Part shown: positions 45,542-52,661 of the stretch, in pieces
Position numbering within the stretch: the first letter of the stretch is position 1
Layout: each line of letters opens with the position of its first letter
NCBI GenBank assembly: GCA_030246985.1
Contig: CP107246.1
Location: 684,282-748,281 of the forward strand
From: Candidatus Nitricoxidivorans perseverans
Lineage (GTDB): Bacteria > Pseudomonadota > Gammaproteobacteria > Burkholderiales > Rhodocyclaceae
Direction: 5' to 3'
DNA length: 64,000 nucleotides
Program-made: the position numbers and the translations under genes
The notes under the pieces: generated by a model
The model's database searches: none
Told to the model about the DNA's origin: nothing
Seen by the model: the letters and a program-made list of their open reading frames with translations, nothing else

Positions 45542-45892
45542 TTACTGGATCAGGCCCCGCGTCTTCATGACATCGCAGCCGCTGTGGCGCTGCGGCCGCA
45601 GCTTGACGCCCTTCTCCTTCGCCCGCTCTTCCATCACACTGCGATGGGATTCCTGCGTCGCCTTGCATTCCTCGTAGGTCTTGACCTCGCGCATCTGCGC
45701 CTGCCAGGCAGAACGTTCTTCCGGCGACATCAATGTCCAGCCGGGAGTGTAATCCTGATTCCAGGCGAGGCGGCCCTTGCCGCCGGGTCCCATGCCGCCC
45801 CCCGGGCCGGAGCCCATTTGCGCGAAGGCGGTCGCGGCGGTCAATGCCGCGGTCAGCAAGACTGTCGTCAATCCGATGCTTTTCATTTTCAT
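45542..45892 (-). CDS. Small exported hypothetical protein
   Basis: The 116-aa product has a clear signal peptide (cleavage after AFA, about residue 24), a Gly/Met-rich linker (MGSGPGGGMGPGG) and a helical domain with two cysteines (EECKATQ and SGCDVMK). I do not recognise a specific family; it resembles small periplasmic metal-binding proteins in general layout. It lies between the thioredoxin/CcdA gene and the ACR3 end on the same strand. Confidence 0.7.
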   Translation of the reverse strand: MKMKSIGLTTVLLTAALTAATAFAQMGSGPGGGMGPGGKGRLAWNQDYTPGWTLMSPEERSAWQAQMREVKTYEECKATQESHRSVMEERAKEKGVKLRPQRHSGCDVMKTRGLIQ

Positions 45893-45914
45893 GATGTCCT
45901 CCTGTCCAGACGTT

Positions 45915-46000
45915 TCAAATCAGACAGCCGTCGATCTTGTCCTTGCTCGAAATACCGCCGGCATGCACAACCTTACCATCAATGACGACTGGCGGTCCGC
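45915..46000 (-). pseudogene. C-terminal remnant of a small thioredoxin-family protein
   Basis: Directly after the ACR3 stop, in a shifted frame, the minus strand encodes PPVVIDGKVVHAGGISSKDK followed by IDGCLI and a stop. This is the typical C-terminus of the 75-80-aa thioredoxin-like proteins found in arsenic and methionine operons. The N-terminal two-thirds with the CxxC motif is missing, presumably deleted, and the junction abuts the ACR3 3' end. Confidence 0.65.
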
Positions 46001-46014
46001 GAGAGAGGCGGATG

Positions 46015-47088
46015 TCATGCCATCTTTCTTTCGTACCAGCCCTTGCTGGCATTGACCACCTTGACGACCAGGAGCATCACCGGCACCTCGATCAGCACGC
46101 CGACCACGGTGGCGAGCGCCGCGCCGGACTCGAAGCCGAACAGCGAGATCGCGGCGGCGACCGCCAGTTCGAAGAAGTTGGAGGCGCCGATCAGCGCCGA
46201 GGGGCAGGCGACGTTGTGCTTTTCGCCGACGGCGCGGTTGAGCCAGTAGGCGAGCGCGGAGTTGAAGAACACCTGGATCAGGATGGGTACAGCCAGCAGC
46301 GCGATGATCAGCGGCTTGTCCACGATGGCCCGGCCCTGGAAGGCGAACAGCAGCACCAGCGTGGCGAGCAGCGCGGCGATCGACCACGGGCCGATCTTCG
46401 CCATCGTCGCGTCGAAATGCGCCCGGCCTTTCGAGAGGAGCGACTTGCGCCAGAGCTGCGCCAGCGCCAGCGGAATGACGATGTAGAGCACGACGGAGGT
46501 CGCCAGCGTGTCCCACGGCACGACGATCGCCGAGATGCCGAGCAGCAGGCCGACGATCGGCGCGAAGGCGAACACCATGATCGTGTCGTTGAGGGCCACC
46601 TGAGACAGGGTGAACAGCGGGTCGCCGTTCGACAGCCGGCTCCAGACGAACACCATCGCCGTGCAGGGCGCGGCGGCCAGCAGGATCAGGCCGGCGATGT
46701 AGCTGTCGATCTGGTCGGCCGGCAGATATGGCGCAAAGAGCTGCCGGATGAACAGCCAGGCCAGGAAGGCCATCGAGAAGGGCTTGACCAGCCAATTCAC
46801 GAACAGCGTGACGCCGATGCCGCGCACGTGGCGCTTCACCTCGTGCAGCGCGCCGAAGTCGACCTTGACCAGCATCGGGATGATCATCACCCAGATCAGC
46901 AGCCCGACCGGGATATTCACCCGCGCCACTTCCATGCGGCCGAGCGCCTGGAAGGGCGCGGGCAGCCACTGGCCGAGCGCGATGCCGCTCAAGATGCAGA
47001 GGAACACCCAAACGGTCAGGTATCGTTCGAAGATCGACATCGGCGCTCCCGACGCGGCCTTGGCGATGATTTCGCACTGGGCGGACAT
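46015..47088 (-). CDS. acr3: ACR3-family arsenite efflux permease
   Basis: ACR3 exports arsenite using the membrane potential. The 357-aa protein has ten predicted helices and the family motifs: MIIPMLVKVDFGAL, LAAAPCTAMVFVWSRL with the conserved cysteine, and ALIGASNFFELAVA. The open frame extends upstream to 47568 but that part is antisense or out of frame to arsC; start 47088 is 1 bp beyond the arsC stop. It is the last intact gene of arsR-arsC-ACR3. Confidence 0.95.
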   Translation of the reverse strand: MSAQCEIIAKAASGAPMSIFERYLTVWVFLCILSGIALGQWLPAPFQALGRMEVARVNIPVGLLIWVMIIPMLVKVDFGALHEVKRHVRGIGVTLFVNWLVKPFSMAFLAWLFIRQLFAPYLPADQIDSYIAGLILLAAAPCTAMVFVWSRLSNGDPLFTLSQVALNDTIMVFAFAPIVGLLLGISAIVVPWDTLATSVVLYIVIPLALAQLWRKSLLSKGRAHFDATMAKIGPWSIAALLATLVLLFAFQGRAIVDKPLIIALLAVPILIQVFFNSALAYWLNRAVGEKHNVACPSALIGASNFFELAVAAAISLFGFESGAALATVVGVLIEVPVMLLVVKVVNASKGWYERKMA

Positions 47089-47089
47089 T

Positions 47090-47578
47090 TCAGCGGCCTC
47101 CTTCGTGAATGCGACAGGCAGCGGCGACGACGTCCTGCCGGTCCATGGTTTCCAGCGGCAGGGCCAGGAAGGCGCGGATTCGCTTGTCGAGCTGCTCGTA
47201 GGTTTCCTCGAAGGCCTCGCGCCGGGCCTCCGGCGGCTCGATATGGGCCGGGTCCGGAATGCCCCAGTGAGCCGTAGCCGGATGGCCGGGCCAGACCGGG
47301 CAGGCTTCCCGTGCGGTGTTGCCGCAGACGGTAAAAATGAAATCGATGGCCGGCGCGCCGGGGACCGCAAATTCATCCCAGGACTTGCTGCGCGCGCCAT
47401 CCATCGGAATGCCATGTGCCGCCAGGGTTTCGAGTGCCATCGGATTGACCCGCCCGACGGGTTTGCTGCCCGCCGACCAGGCCTTGACGCGTCCATGGCC
47501 CAAGTGGTTGAACAGCATCTCGCCCAGGATGGAGCGAGCGGAATTTCCGGTGCAGAGAACGAGGACATTGAATGGCAT
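47090..47578 (-). CDS. arsC: Arsenate reductase, low-molecular-weight phosphatase type
   Basis: ArsC reduces arsenate to arsenite for export by ACR3. The 162-aa protein has the P-loop CTGNSARS at residues 10-17 and a downstream TVCGNTAREACP segment with the resolving cysteines of the thioredoxin-coupled type. GIPDP is also typical. Start 47578 (MPFNVLVLC) is chosen over 47653, which would run into arsR. It is tightly packed between arsR and ACR3. Confidence 0.95.
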   Translation of the reverse strand: MPFNVLVLCTGNSARSILGEMLFNHLGHGRVKAWSAGSKPVGRVNPMALETLAAHGIPMDGARSKSWDEFAVPGAPAIDFIFTVCGNTAREACPVWPGHPATAHWGIPDPAHIEPPEARREAFEETYEQLDKRIRAFLALPLETMDRQDVVAAACRIHEGGR

Positions 47579-47589
47579 AGGCTTGACCC

Positions 47590-47868
47590 TTACGCGGCGG
47601 CCTTGGCGCGTCGCCTGGCAGTTGTTGAAATCGCGGCCGTCTTCGGCAGGCATTGTCTGCCTTGACAGCAGTTGTCGGTGAGATAGGCGATCAGGCCGTC
47701 CATGGCGGCATAGTTGGCCGAATAGAAGATAAAGCGGCTTTCCTGCCGCGAGGTTACAAGGCCGGCGCGCGCCAGATGGGCGACATGGAAGGACAGGGTC
47801 GCCGCCGGAATGCCGACGGCCTCGGCGATGGCGCCGGCGTTCATGCCCTCGGGGCCGGCTTCCACCAA
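47590..47868 (-). CDS. arsR: ArsR-type arsenic repressor with anomalous start
   Basis: From TTG 47868 the frame gives 92 aa with the ArsR winged helix (EAVGIPAATLSFHVAHLARAGLV) and C-terminal cysteines (NCCQGRQC) that could bind arsenite. The conserved first helix (DKLAALAQESRLRIFRLL) lies upstream in the same frame, to about 47934, but no ATG, GTG or TTG precedes it before a stop. Two nearby ATGs (47943 and 47937 region) are out of frame. Either a non-canonical start is used or a base was lost. It heads arsR-arsC-ACR3. Confidence 0.75.
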   Translation of the reverse strand: MVEAGPEGMNAGAIAEAVGIPAATLSFHVAHLARAGLVTSRQESRFIFYSANYAAMDGLIAYLTDNCCQGRQCLPKTAAISTTARRRAKAAA

Positions 47869-47935
47869 TAGACGAAAAATCCGCAGACGGCTTTCCTGCG
47901 CGAGGGCGGCGAGTTTGTCGACGGCGATGATTACA

Positions 47936-47961
47936 TTTCCATGGTTATCGAAACATGAAAA
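47936..47961. promoter_or_regulatory. Candidate ArsR operator
   Basis: On the minus strand TTTTCATG and CATGGAAA (7 of 8 symmetric) flank a 10-nt spacer, overlapping the 5' end of arsR. TAGAAT (about 47966) could be the -10 box. Confidence 0.5.
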
Positions 47962-48000
47962 TATTCTACACTATTAGATTCTCCCGGCGTAAATCGCCTG

Positions 48001-49131
48001 TCACGCCTCCTGCCGGCGCACGCTGCCGCTATCGCCCGTCATGCTTCGGATCGCGCCGGTCAGATCGGTCAGAGGCGCGGTGATCAGCCGGCGGGAGAGC
48101 GCCATGAACATGGAAAGCGCCTGCGCAATCAGGACGCCGCCAATGGCGGCAAGCGTGCTGCCCAGACGCCACAGCGGCGTTAGCAGCTCATCGGCCTCCT
48201 GCTCGACGACGATGGTCCAGCCGGAATCGTAAAAGGGCATCGAGGCGCCGATCATCTTCTTGCCCGTCGGTCCCTTGTAAAACCCCATGGCTTCCTGGCA
48301 GCCGGTGGTGCATCGCCCGTTGGTGCGATAGGTGCCGTCCTTGCCGCAGACGATATCGGCCTTCTTCTGCGTCAAAAGCCAGGGATACTCGCTGCCGGCG
48401 CCCTTCAGCATCTGGCCGGGGCGGCTGCGCGCCTCGGTGATCAGCCGGTTGTTCTCGTCGACGATGTAGTAGTCGAAGGTCTTGCCGACGCCGGCGAGGT
48501 AGAAGGCGCCCATGTCGCCCTCGAGGTTGCCGATTTCGCCGTTGACGATGTTGGTCAGCATGCGCGCGTCGACGTGGACCAATACCTGGTCGCCGTCTTT
48601 CGTTCTCGCGCCAAAGGAGAGTATCGGCGTCGCACCGCCCTGCCACACATTGGAATGGCCGGGGGCAAAGTTGAGTTTTTGCGCGAAAGGGCGGCCCTCG
48701 CGCGACTTGTCGGACGAGACCGCGATCATGCCGTCGTGGATGATGTCGATCGCGTGATAGACCTTCATCGTCGCGACGCTCCGCTTTCCGGACTGTATTT
48801 CCTCCTTGAACGGATGGTCCTCCAGGCGAAAGACATCGGTGGCGACGATGGTTGCGAAATGGCCACGCGCCACAGCCGGCCCGGCATCGTCGGCAAGCTG
48901 CGCGAGCTGCTTCGCGAGTTTCTCGCTCTGGCCAAGGAAACGGATCACGCCCTGCTGCTTGGCATCCACGAAATTCATCAGGCCGCCCAATGAGGTAGTC
49001 ACCGCCAGCCAGTAGGCCTCATAGAAGAAGTAGATCGTGCCGCCCAGCATTGCCGGGATGAAGACCGCAATGGTGACGACCAGCACCTTGAGGCGAAGCG
49101 ACAGGCGGTCGAACAGGCCGGGCGATTTCAT
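48001..49131 (-). CDS. Cache-domain membrane sensor lacking an output domain
   Basis: The 376-aa protein has a transmembrane helix (about 16-36), a large periplasmic double-Cache-like domain (about 40-310), a second helix (about 320-345) and only the beginning of a HAMP linker before the stop. No chemotaxis, kinase or GGDEF module follows. The sensor contains a cysteine group (VCGKDG, GRCTTGCQ) that could bind metal or arsenite. Its ATG overlaps the stop of a tiny upstream ORF (ATGA). It lies at the end of the arx gene row, just before the ars promoter. Confidence 0.82.
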   Translation of the reverse strand: MKSPGLFDRLSLRLKVLVVTIAVFIPAMLGGTIYFFYEAYWLAVTTSLGGLMNFVDAKQQGVIRFLGQSEKLAKQLAQLADDAGPAVARGHFATIVATDVFRLEDHPFKEEIQSGKRSVATMKVYHAIDIIHDGMIAVSSDKSREGRPFAQKLNFAPGHSNVWQGGATPILSFGARTKDGDQVLVHVDARMLTNIVNGEIGNLEGDMGAFYLAGVGKTFDYYIVDENNRLITEARSRPGQMLKGAGSEYPWLLTQKKADIVCGKDGTYRTNGRCTTGCQEAMGFYKGPTGKKMIGASMPFYDSGWTIVVEQEADELLTPLWRLGSTLAAIGGVLIAQALSMFMALSRRLITAPLTDLTGAIRSMTGDSGSVRRQEA

Positions 49132-49238
49132 GCCGGGCCCTTTTCAGGTTTCCGCGGGTTGAACTTCTCCGCGCCACGGCAATACCAATTCCGCGTGTCG
49201 ACCAGAATGCCTGCCATACCGCCGTTTTCTGACCACAT
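49128..49238 (-). CDS. Tiny ORF between cytochrome and Cache sensor genes
   Basis: A 36-codon frame (MWSENGGMAGILVDTRNWYC...) with a strong Shine-Dalgarno (AAGGAAGG) starts 2 bp after the cytochrome gene and ends in an ATGA overlap with the Cache sensor. No family is recognised. The spacing suggests it is translated. Confidence 0.4.
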   Translation of the reverse strand: MWSENGGMAGILVDTRNWYCRGAEKFNPRKPEKGPA

Positions 49239-49240
49239 GG

Positions 49241-49768
49241 CTATTTCCTTCCTTTCCAGAACCGGCGTCCCGCCCATGCCGCACCCGACAACATGGCCAA
49301 CGCGATGGCGGGCAAGCCGTATTCGATGACGATTTCCTCGCCGCGCGCGGGATAGACTTCAGCTAGATGGGCAGCAATAACAGCCTGCGACCCCTCTGCG
49401 ATGGGTGCCTCGTTGAGCCAGACCATGCGCGCAACGACTAGCCGCCAGTAGAGCCATGTGTGGTGCTTGCTCGTGTAGTTCTCGGCCGGATGGCAGAGGG
49501 TGCATCGCTGCTCGGTTAGCCGTTCCGGATAGGGACGGGCGGCCTCGCGGGTCTGCGCCTCGGCGCGTATCCGCGCCACCTCAGCCGCTTCAATCTCGGC
49601 GCGACGGCGCTCGGCCTCCAGTTCCCTCATGAATTGCACCCGGAAGCGTTGCCGCTCCCGTTCACCGCGCACGGCACCCACCGCCTCGTAGGTCGATTCG
49701 TCGACGTCGGCTCGCGCAGGAAGCGCGCACAACATCATCCAGATTGCCAGCATGAACCGCCTCCTCAT
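49241..49768 (-). CDS. Membrane-anchored monoheme cytochrome c downstream of arxD
   Basis: The 175-aa protein has a signal peptide (cleavage after ARA, about residue 20), a charged coiled-coil-like helix (about 33-75), one heme motif CTLCH near residue 90 and a C-terminal transmembrane helix (about 150-167). It overlaps arxD by 4 bp, so it belongs to the arx operon. It could accept electrons from arsenite oxidation or link ArxC to a terminal reductase (inference). I know of no established name. Confidence 0.82.
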   Translation of the reverse strand: MRRRFMLAIWMMLCALPARADVDESTYEAVGAVRGERERQRFRVQFMRELEAERRRAEIEAAEVARIRAEAQTREAARPYPERLTEQRCTLCHPAENYTSKHHTWLYWRLVVARMVWLNEAPIAEGSQAVIAAHLAEVYPARGEEIVIEYGLPAIALAMLSGAAWAGRRFWKGRK

Positions 49769-50598
49769 CCAAGTCGGGAGCCCCGACGTGGCGAGGGCGG
49801 CACCTTTCGCGACAATCCACGTGCCTCGTCGCGCAGTTCCGGGGGGATCGAGAGGTGGTCGACAGCCAGGCCATTTTCGCGCAGGCGCCTTTCGATAATG
49901 GCCATGTCCTCATCCGTAACGCCACTCGCCGCCCGATCGCGACGCGCCTTGTCCAGGGCGGCCAATCGACGCAGCTGCGCAGCCGGTACGGTTTCCGGCG
50001 CCGGCCGCGCATCCCGTACGACAGCCGCGCGCAGCACTCGTGCCAGGGGCAGCCAGGGATTTGGCGCCATCCCGCGCTCGAGATCGGCAATGAAGGGCGG
50101 CAGCCAGCGGGCGATAAAGGCATGGAGGAACGCATCCGGGGACGGCCCGGCCTCGACCCCGTCCATGCGCGCCAGATAGCGGCTGGCCACGAATTCGAGC
50201 TGGACCGAAATGTGATCGGAGAGATCCATGAAATCTCCGCTGCGTTCAAGACCGCCGCGCCAATAGGCGTCTTCCATCGCCAACACGCTGCCGCCATCAA
50301 GAGCGCCATCCAGATAGGCTCCAGCGTTGATGCTCACTGGCCGCGGTGGTGCGATGAACAGTGCGCTGTAGATTTGCAGCAGGATTGCCCGGTCCGAAAT
50401 CGCGGCCATCGCAGACCGGTAGTCCGCAACGTCGTCGGTGATGTCAAGGCCGAGCAATTCACCGAGCTCGTCGAGGTCGTCGGCGAGCGCCTCGCGCAGG
50501 CCGGCCCAGGCATCTTCGGTATCAGGCGTCAGGAACGCACGCGCAAGGCAGAGGTAGAACTCGGCGTGTGATTGCAGTTGCCCGGTATCAGGAGACAT
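49765..50598 (-). CDS. arxD: TorD-family molybdoenzyme chaperone ArxD
   Basis: The 277-aa all-helical protein has the TorD/DmsD layout: an N-terminal FYLCLARAFLTP helix, a central AYWRGGLERSGDFMDLSDHISVQLEFVASRYL segment containing the family's conserved D-H-x(3)-E pattern, and a long C-terminal helix. Such chaperones bind the Tat signal of the catalytic subunit until the molybdenum cofactor is inserted. It follows arxC after a 115-bp gap that can fold as an attenuator. Confidence 0.87.
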   Translation of the reverse strand: MSPDTGQLQSHAEFYLCLARAFLTPDTEDAWAGLREALADDLDELGELLGLDITDDVADYRSAMAAISDRAILLQIYSALFIAPPRPVSINAGAYLDGALDGGSVLAMEDAYWRGGLERSGDFMDLSDHISVQLEFVASRYLARMDGVEAGPSPDAFLHAFIARWLPPFIADLERGMAPNPWLPLARVLRAAVVRDARPAPETVPAAQLRRLAALDKARRDRAASGVTDEDMAIIERRLRENGLAVDHLSIPPELRDEARGLSRKVPPSPRRGSRLG

Positions 50599-50611
50599 GA
50601 TTCATTCACCC

Positions 50612-50687
50612 AAAAAAATGCGGGGCCACCGGAGAGAAAATAGCAGCCCCGCCTAAACGACAGCGGGGCTGGAGGGCCGGCCCCGCC
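50612..50687 (-). terminator. Attenuator-like set of competing hairpins between arxC and arxD
   Basis: On the minus-strand transcript four complementary segments follow in order: GGCGGGGC (50680-50687), AGCCCCGC (50663-50670), GCGGGGCT (50645-50652) and GCCCCGC (50620-50626), the last followed by seven Us (50612-50618). Pairing 3:4 makes an intrinsic terminator. Pairing 2:3 would prevent it and pairing 1:2 would permit it. Confidence 0.65.
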
Positions 50688-50713
50688 GTTTGACACACCC
50701 CGCCCTCTCCTCG

Positions 50714-51880
50714 TTACTGGCTGGGCACGTCAGACAGGTTCAGCTTTTTGTCGCCAAAGGCATAGAGCAGGATGCCGACGGATATCGCCAGAAGCACGAC
50801 GCCGATCTCCGTCATGGATGGGGTATAAGGTGTGAGGTCGTCAAACCATGCGCCCTTGAACATCGGGATCAACTGGCCGCCCACCACATACTCATACCGT
50901 CCGATGAACAGCGCCACGATCACCAGGGCGCCGGCCAGCGCCTGCACCTTGGCCTCATGCCGGAGGCCGCTGAGCATCAGCGCAAAGGGCAGCACCATGC
51001 CGATCCACAGCTCGAACTGGAACAGTGGGGAGGAGACGATATGCCGTGCCACGATATTGCTCTCCGGGACGTTGGTCCACAGCCCGGTGATGGTCTTGGC
51101 GATGTTGAACACGATCACCAGGCCGAGCGTGATGCCGAAGATGATGGGCAGCTGGAAGCTCATCGCCCGCTCGGCGCCCTTCGACATGTTGGCCTGGTTC
51201 ACGCCATAGTCCAAGTTGATGAACAGCATGATGAAGGCCAGGCCGGAGAGGAAGGCGGTGATCAGGAAGTACACCGGCACCATCGGCCCGAACCAGAACG
51301 GACGCATGGCCATCATGCCGAACACCGAGCCCAGCGTGGCATGGGCGAAGATCACCGCGACGAAGGAGGCAATGCCGACCGCCCTGCTCTGCGAACTGGT
51401 CCAGTCACCCTTGTTGATCAGCATGAACTTCCAGATCAGCAGTACCGCATAGGTAAGATAGAACAGGCCCATCCACCACATCGGCGAGCTAACCTGCATG
51501 TTGGTCGGGATGACCCACAGCATGCGGATCGGGTTGCCGATCTCGAGTCCGAGTGAAATGAACCCGATCACCAGCGTGACGACCGCCCCCCAGATACATC
51601 GCTTGGCGATCGGATAGAAATCCTTCATGCCGAAGACCATGGCCAGGGAGGCAACAAAGGTGAGACCGGTCGAAGTGAGGACGAAGAACACGTAGGTCGA
51701 CACCGGCAGGCCCCAGGTCAGGTTGCTGCTGGTATTGAACGTGGCGTGTCCGCCGCTCAACAGGCCGATGATGGCGATGACGCCCAGGATCATCCCGACG
51801 GCGCCGACCCCGATCCGCAGGTTGGAGATGCGCGAGATGCACTCCGGACACGCGACTGCTGCTTGTGTGGTATTGCTCAT
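50714..51880 (-). CDS. arxC: NrfD/PsrC-type membrane subunit ArxC
   Basis: The 388-aa integral membrane protein has about nine helices and belongs to the NrfD/PsrC quinone-reactive family. It passes electrons between the iron-sulfur subunit and the quinone pool. The start at 51880 (MSNTTQAAVACPEC) is chosen because the longer frame runs into arxB. It lies 19 bp after arxB. In Arx this subunit would reduce quinone with electrons from arsenite. Confidence 0.92.
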   Translation of the reverse strand: MSNTTQAAVACPECISRISNLRIGVGAVGMILGVIAIIGLLSGGHATFNTSSNLTWGLPVSTYVFFVLTSTGLTFVASLAMVFGMKDFYPIAKRCIWGAVVTLVIGFISLGLEIGNPIRMLWVIPTNMQVSSPMWWMGLFYLTYAVLLIWKFMLINKGDWTSSQSRAVGIASFVAVIFAHATLGSVFGMMAMRPFWFGPMVPVYFLITAFLSGLAFIMLFINLDYGVNQANMSKGAERAMSFQLPIIFGITLGLVIVFNIAKTITGLWTNVPESNIVARHIVSSPLFQFELWIGMVLPFALMLSGLRHEAKVQALAGALVIVALFIGRYEYVVGGQLIPMFKGAWFDDLTPYTPSMTEIGVVLLAISVGILLYAFGDKKLNLSDVPSQ

Positions 51881-51899
51881 GTCGATGGCTCCCTCTATG

Positions 51900-52649
51900 T
51901 CAGGAATTGTTGTCGGGACGGCTGAAACCCGGTACCACACCATGGTCGCCAAGGTAGTAGACCTGCGGCTTGTTGCCCGTATGCTCCAGCAGCCGCACGC
52001 CGCGCCGGTCGGAAATCAGCCGGCTCACCTCGGAGTTCGGATTGTCCAGGTCGCCGAAATAGCGGGCCGTCGGCGCGCAGGTGCGTACGCAGGCGGGCAC
52101 GAACTCCCGGACGGCCGGGTTGTCGTTGGACAGGTCCGCCGTTCCCTTGGGCGCCTTGCTGACCTTGTGGTAGCAGAAGGTGCACTTGGACACCACCCCG
52201 TGCGGCTGGATGCCGACGCCGCGCGCATTGTCCTGCTGGGGCCCTTTGTACGGCGGATTCCACGATAGGTCGCCCGAGCCCTTGAACACCTCCTTGATAT
52301 TCGGCTCGATCAGCGGCTTCTCGTCCGTATAGAAACGCGCGCCATACGGGCAGGCGATCATGCAGTACTTGCAGCCGATGCACTTGTTCCAGTCGATCAG
52401 CACGAAGCCGTCTTCCGTTTTGTACGTCGCCTTGGTCGGGCAGACAAGCATGCACGAAGGGGTTTCGCAGTGCATGCAGGGCCGCGGGAACCATTTCAGG
52501 ACCGGCGTAGGCTGTTTGCGCTCCGTGTAATACAGGACATCCTGATAGTTCTCGCCCGGCAGCCGGTTGTTCTCCATTTGGCAGGCGGTGCTGCATGCCT
52601 GGCAACCGGTGCATTTGGCCAGATCGATGACCATTCCCCATTTAGCCAT
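51900..52649 (-). CDS. arxB: Four-cluster ferredoxin subunit ArxB
   Basis: The 249-aa periplasmic electron-transfer subunit has the DmsB/PsrB pattern of four [4Fe-4S] sites: CTGCQACSTAC (13-23), CMHCETPSCMLVC, CIGCKYCMIACPYG and the CTFC...CVRTCAP group. It lacks its own signal peptide and would be exported with ArxA. It starts 12 bp after arxA. It carries electrons from the molybdenum site to ArxC. Confidence 0.95.
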   Translation of the reverse strand: MAKWGMVIDLAKCTGCQACSTACQMENNRLPGENYQDVLYYTERKQPTPVLKWFPRPCMHCETPSCMLVCPTKATYKTEDGFVLIDWNKCIGCKYCMIACPYGARFYTDEKPLIEPNIKEVFKGSGDLSWNPPYKGPQQDNARGVGIQPHGVVSKCTFCYHKVSKAPKGTADLSNDNPAVREFVPACVRTCAPTARYFGDLDNPNSEVSRLISDRRGVRLLEHTGNKPQVYYLGDHGVVPGFSRPDNNS

Positions 52650-52661
52650 TTTGAATCCTCC

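Noticed and set aside
47986-47992. Half of the arx palindrome (GGCGTAA) upstream of arsR
   Set aside because: Only a 7-bp half-site without a partner; likely chance in this GC-rich sequence.
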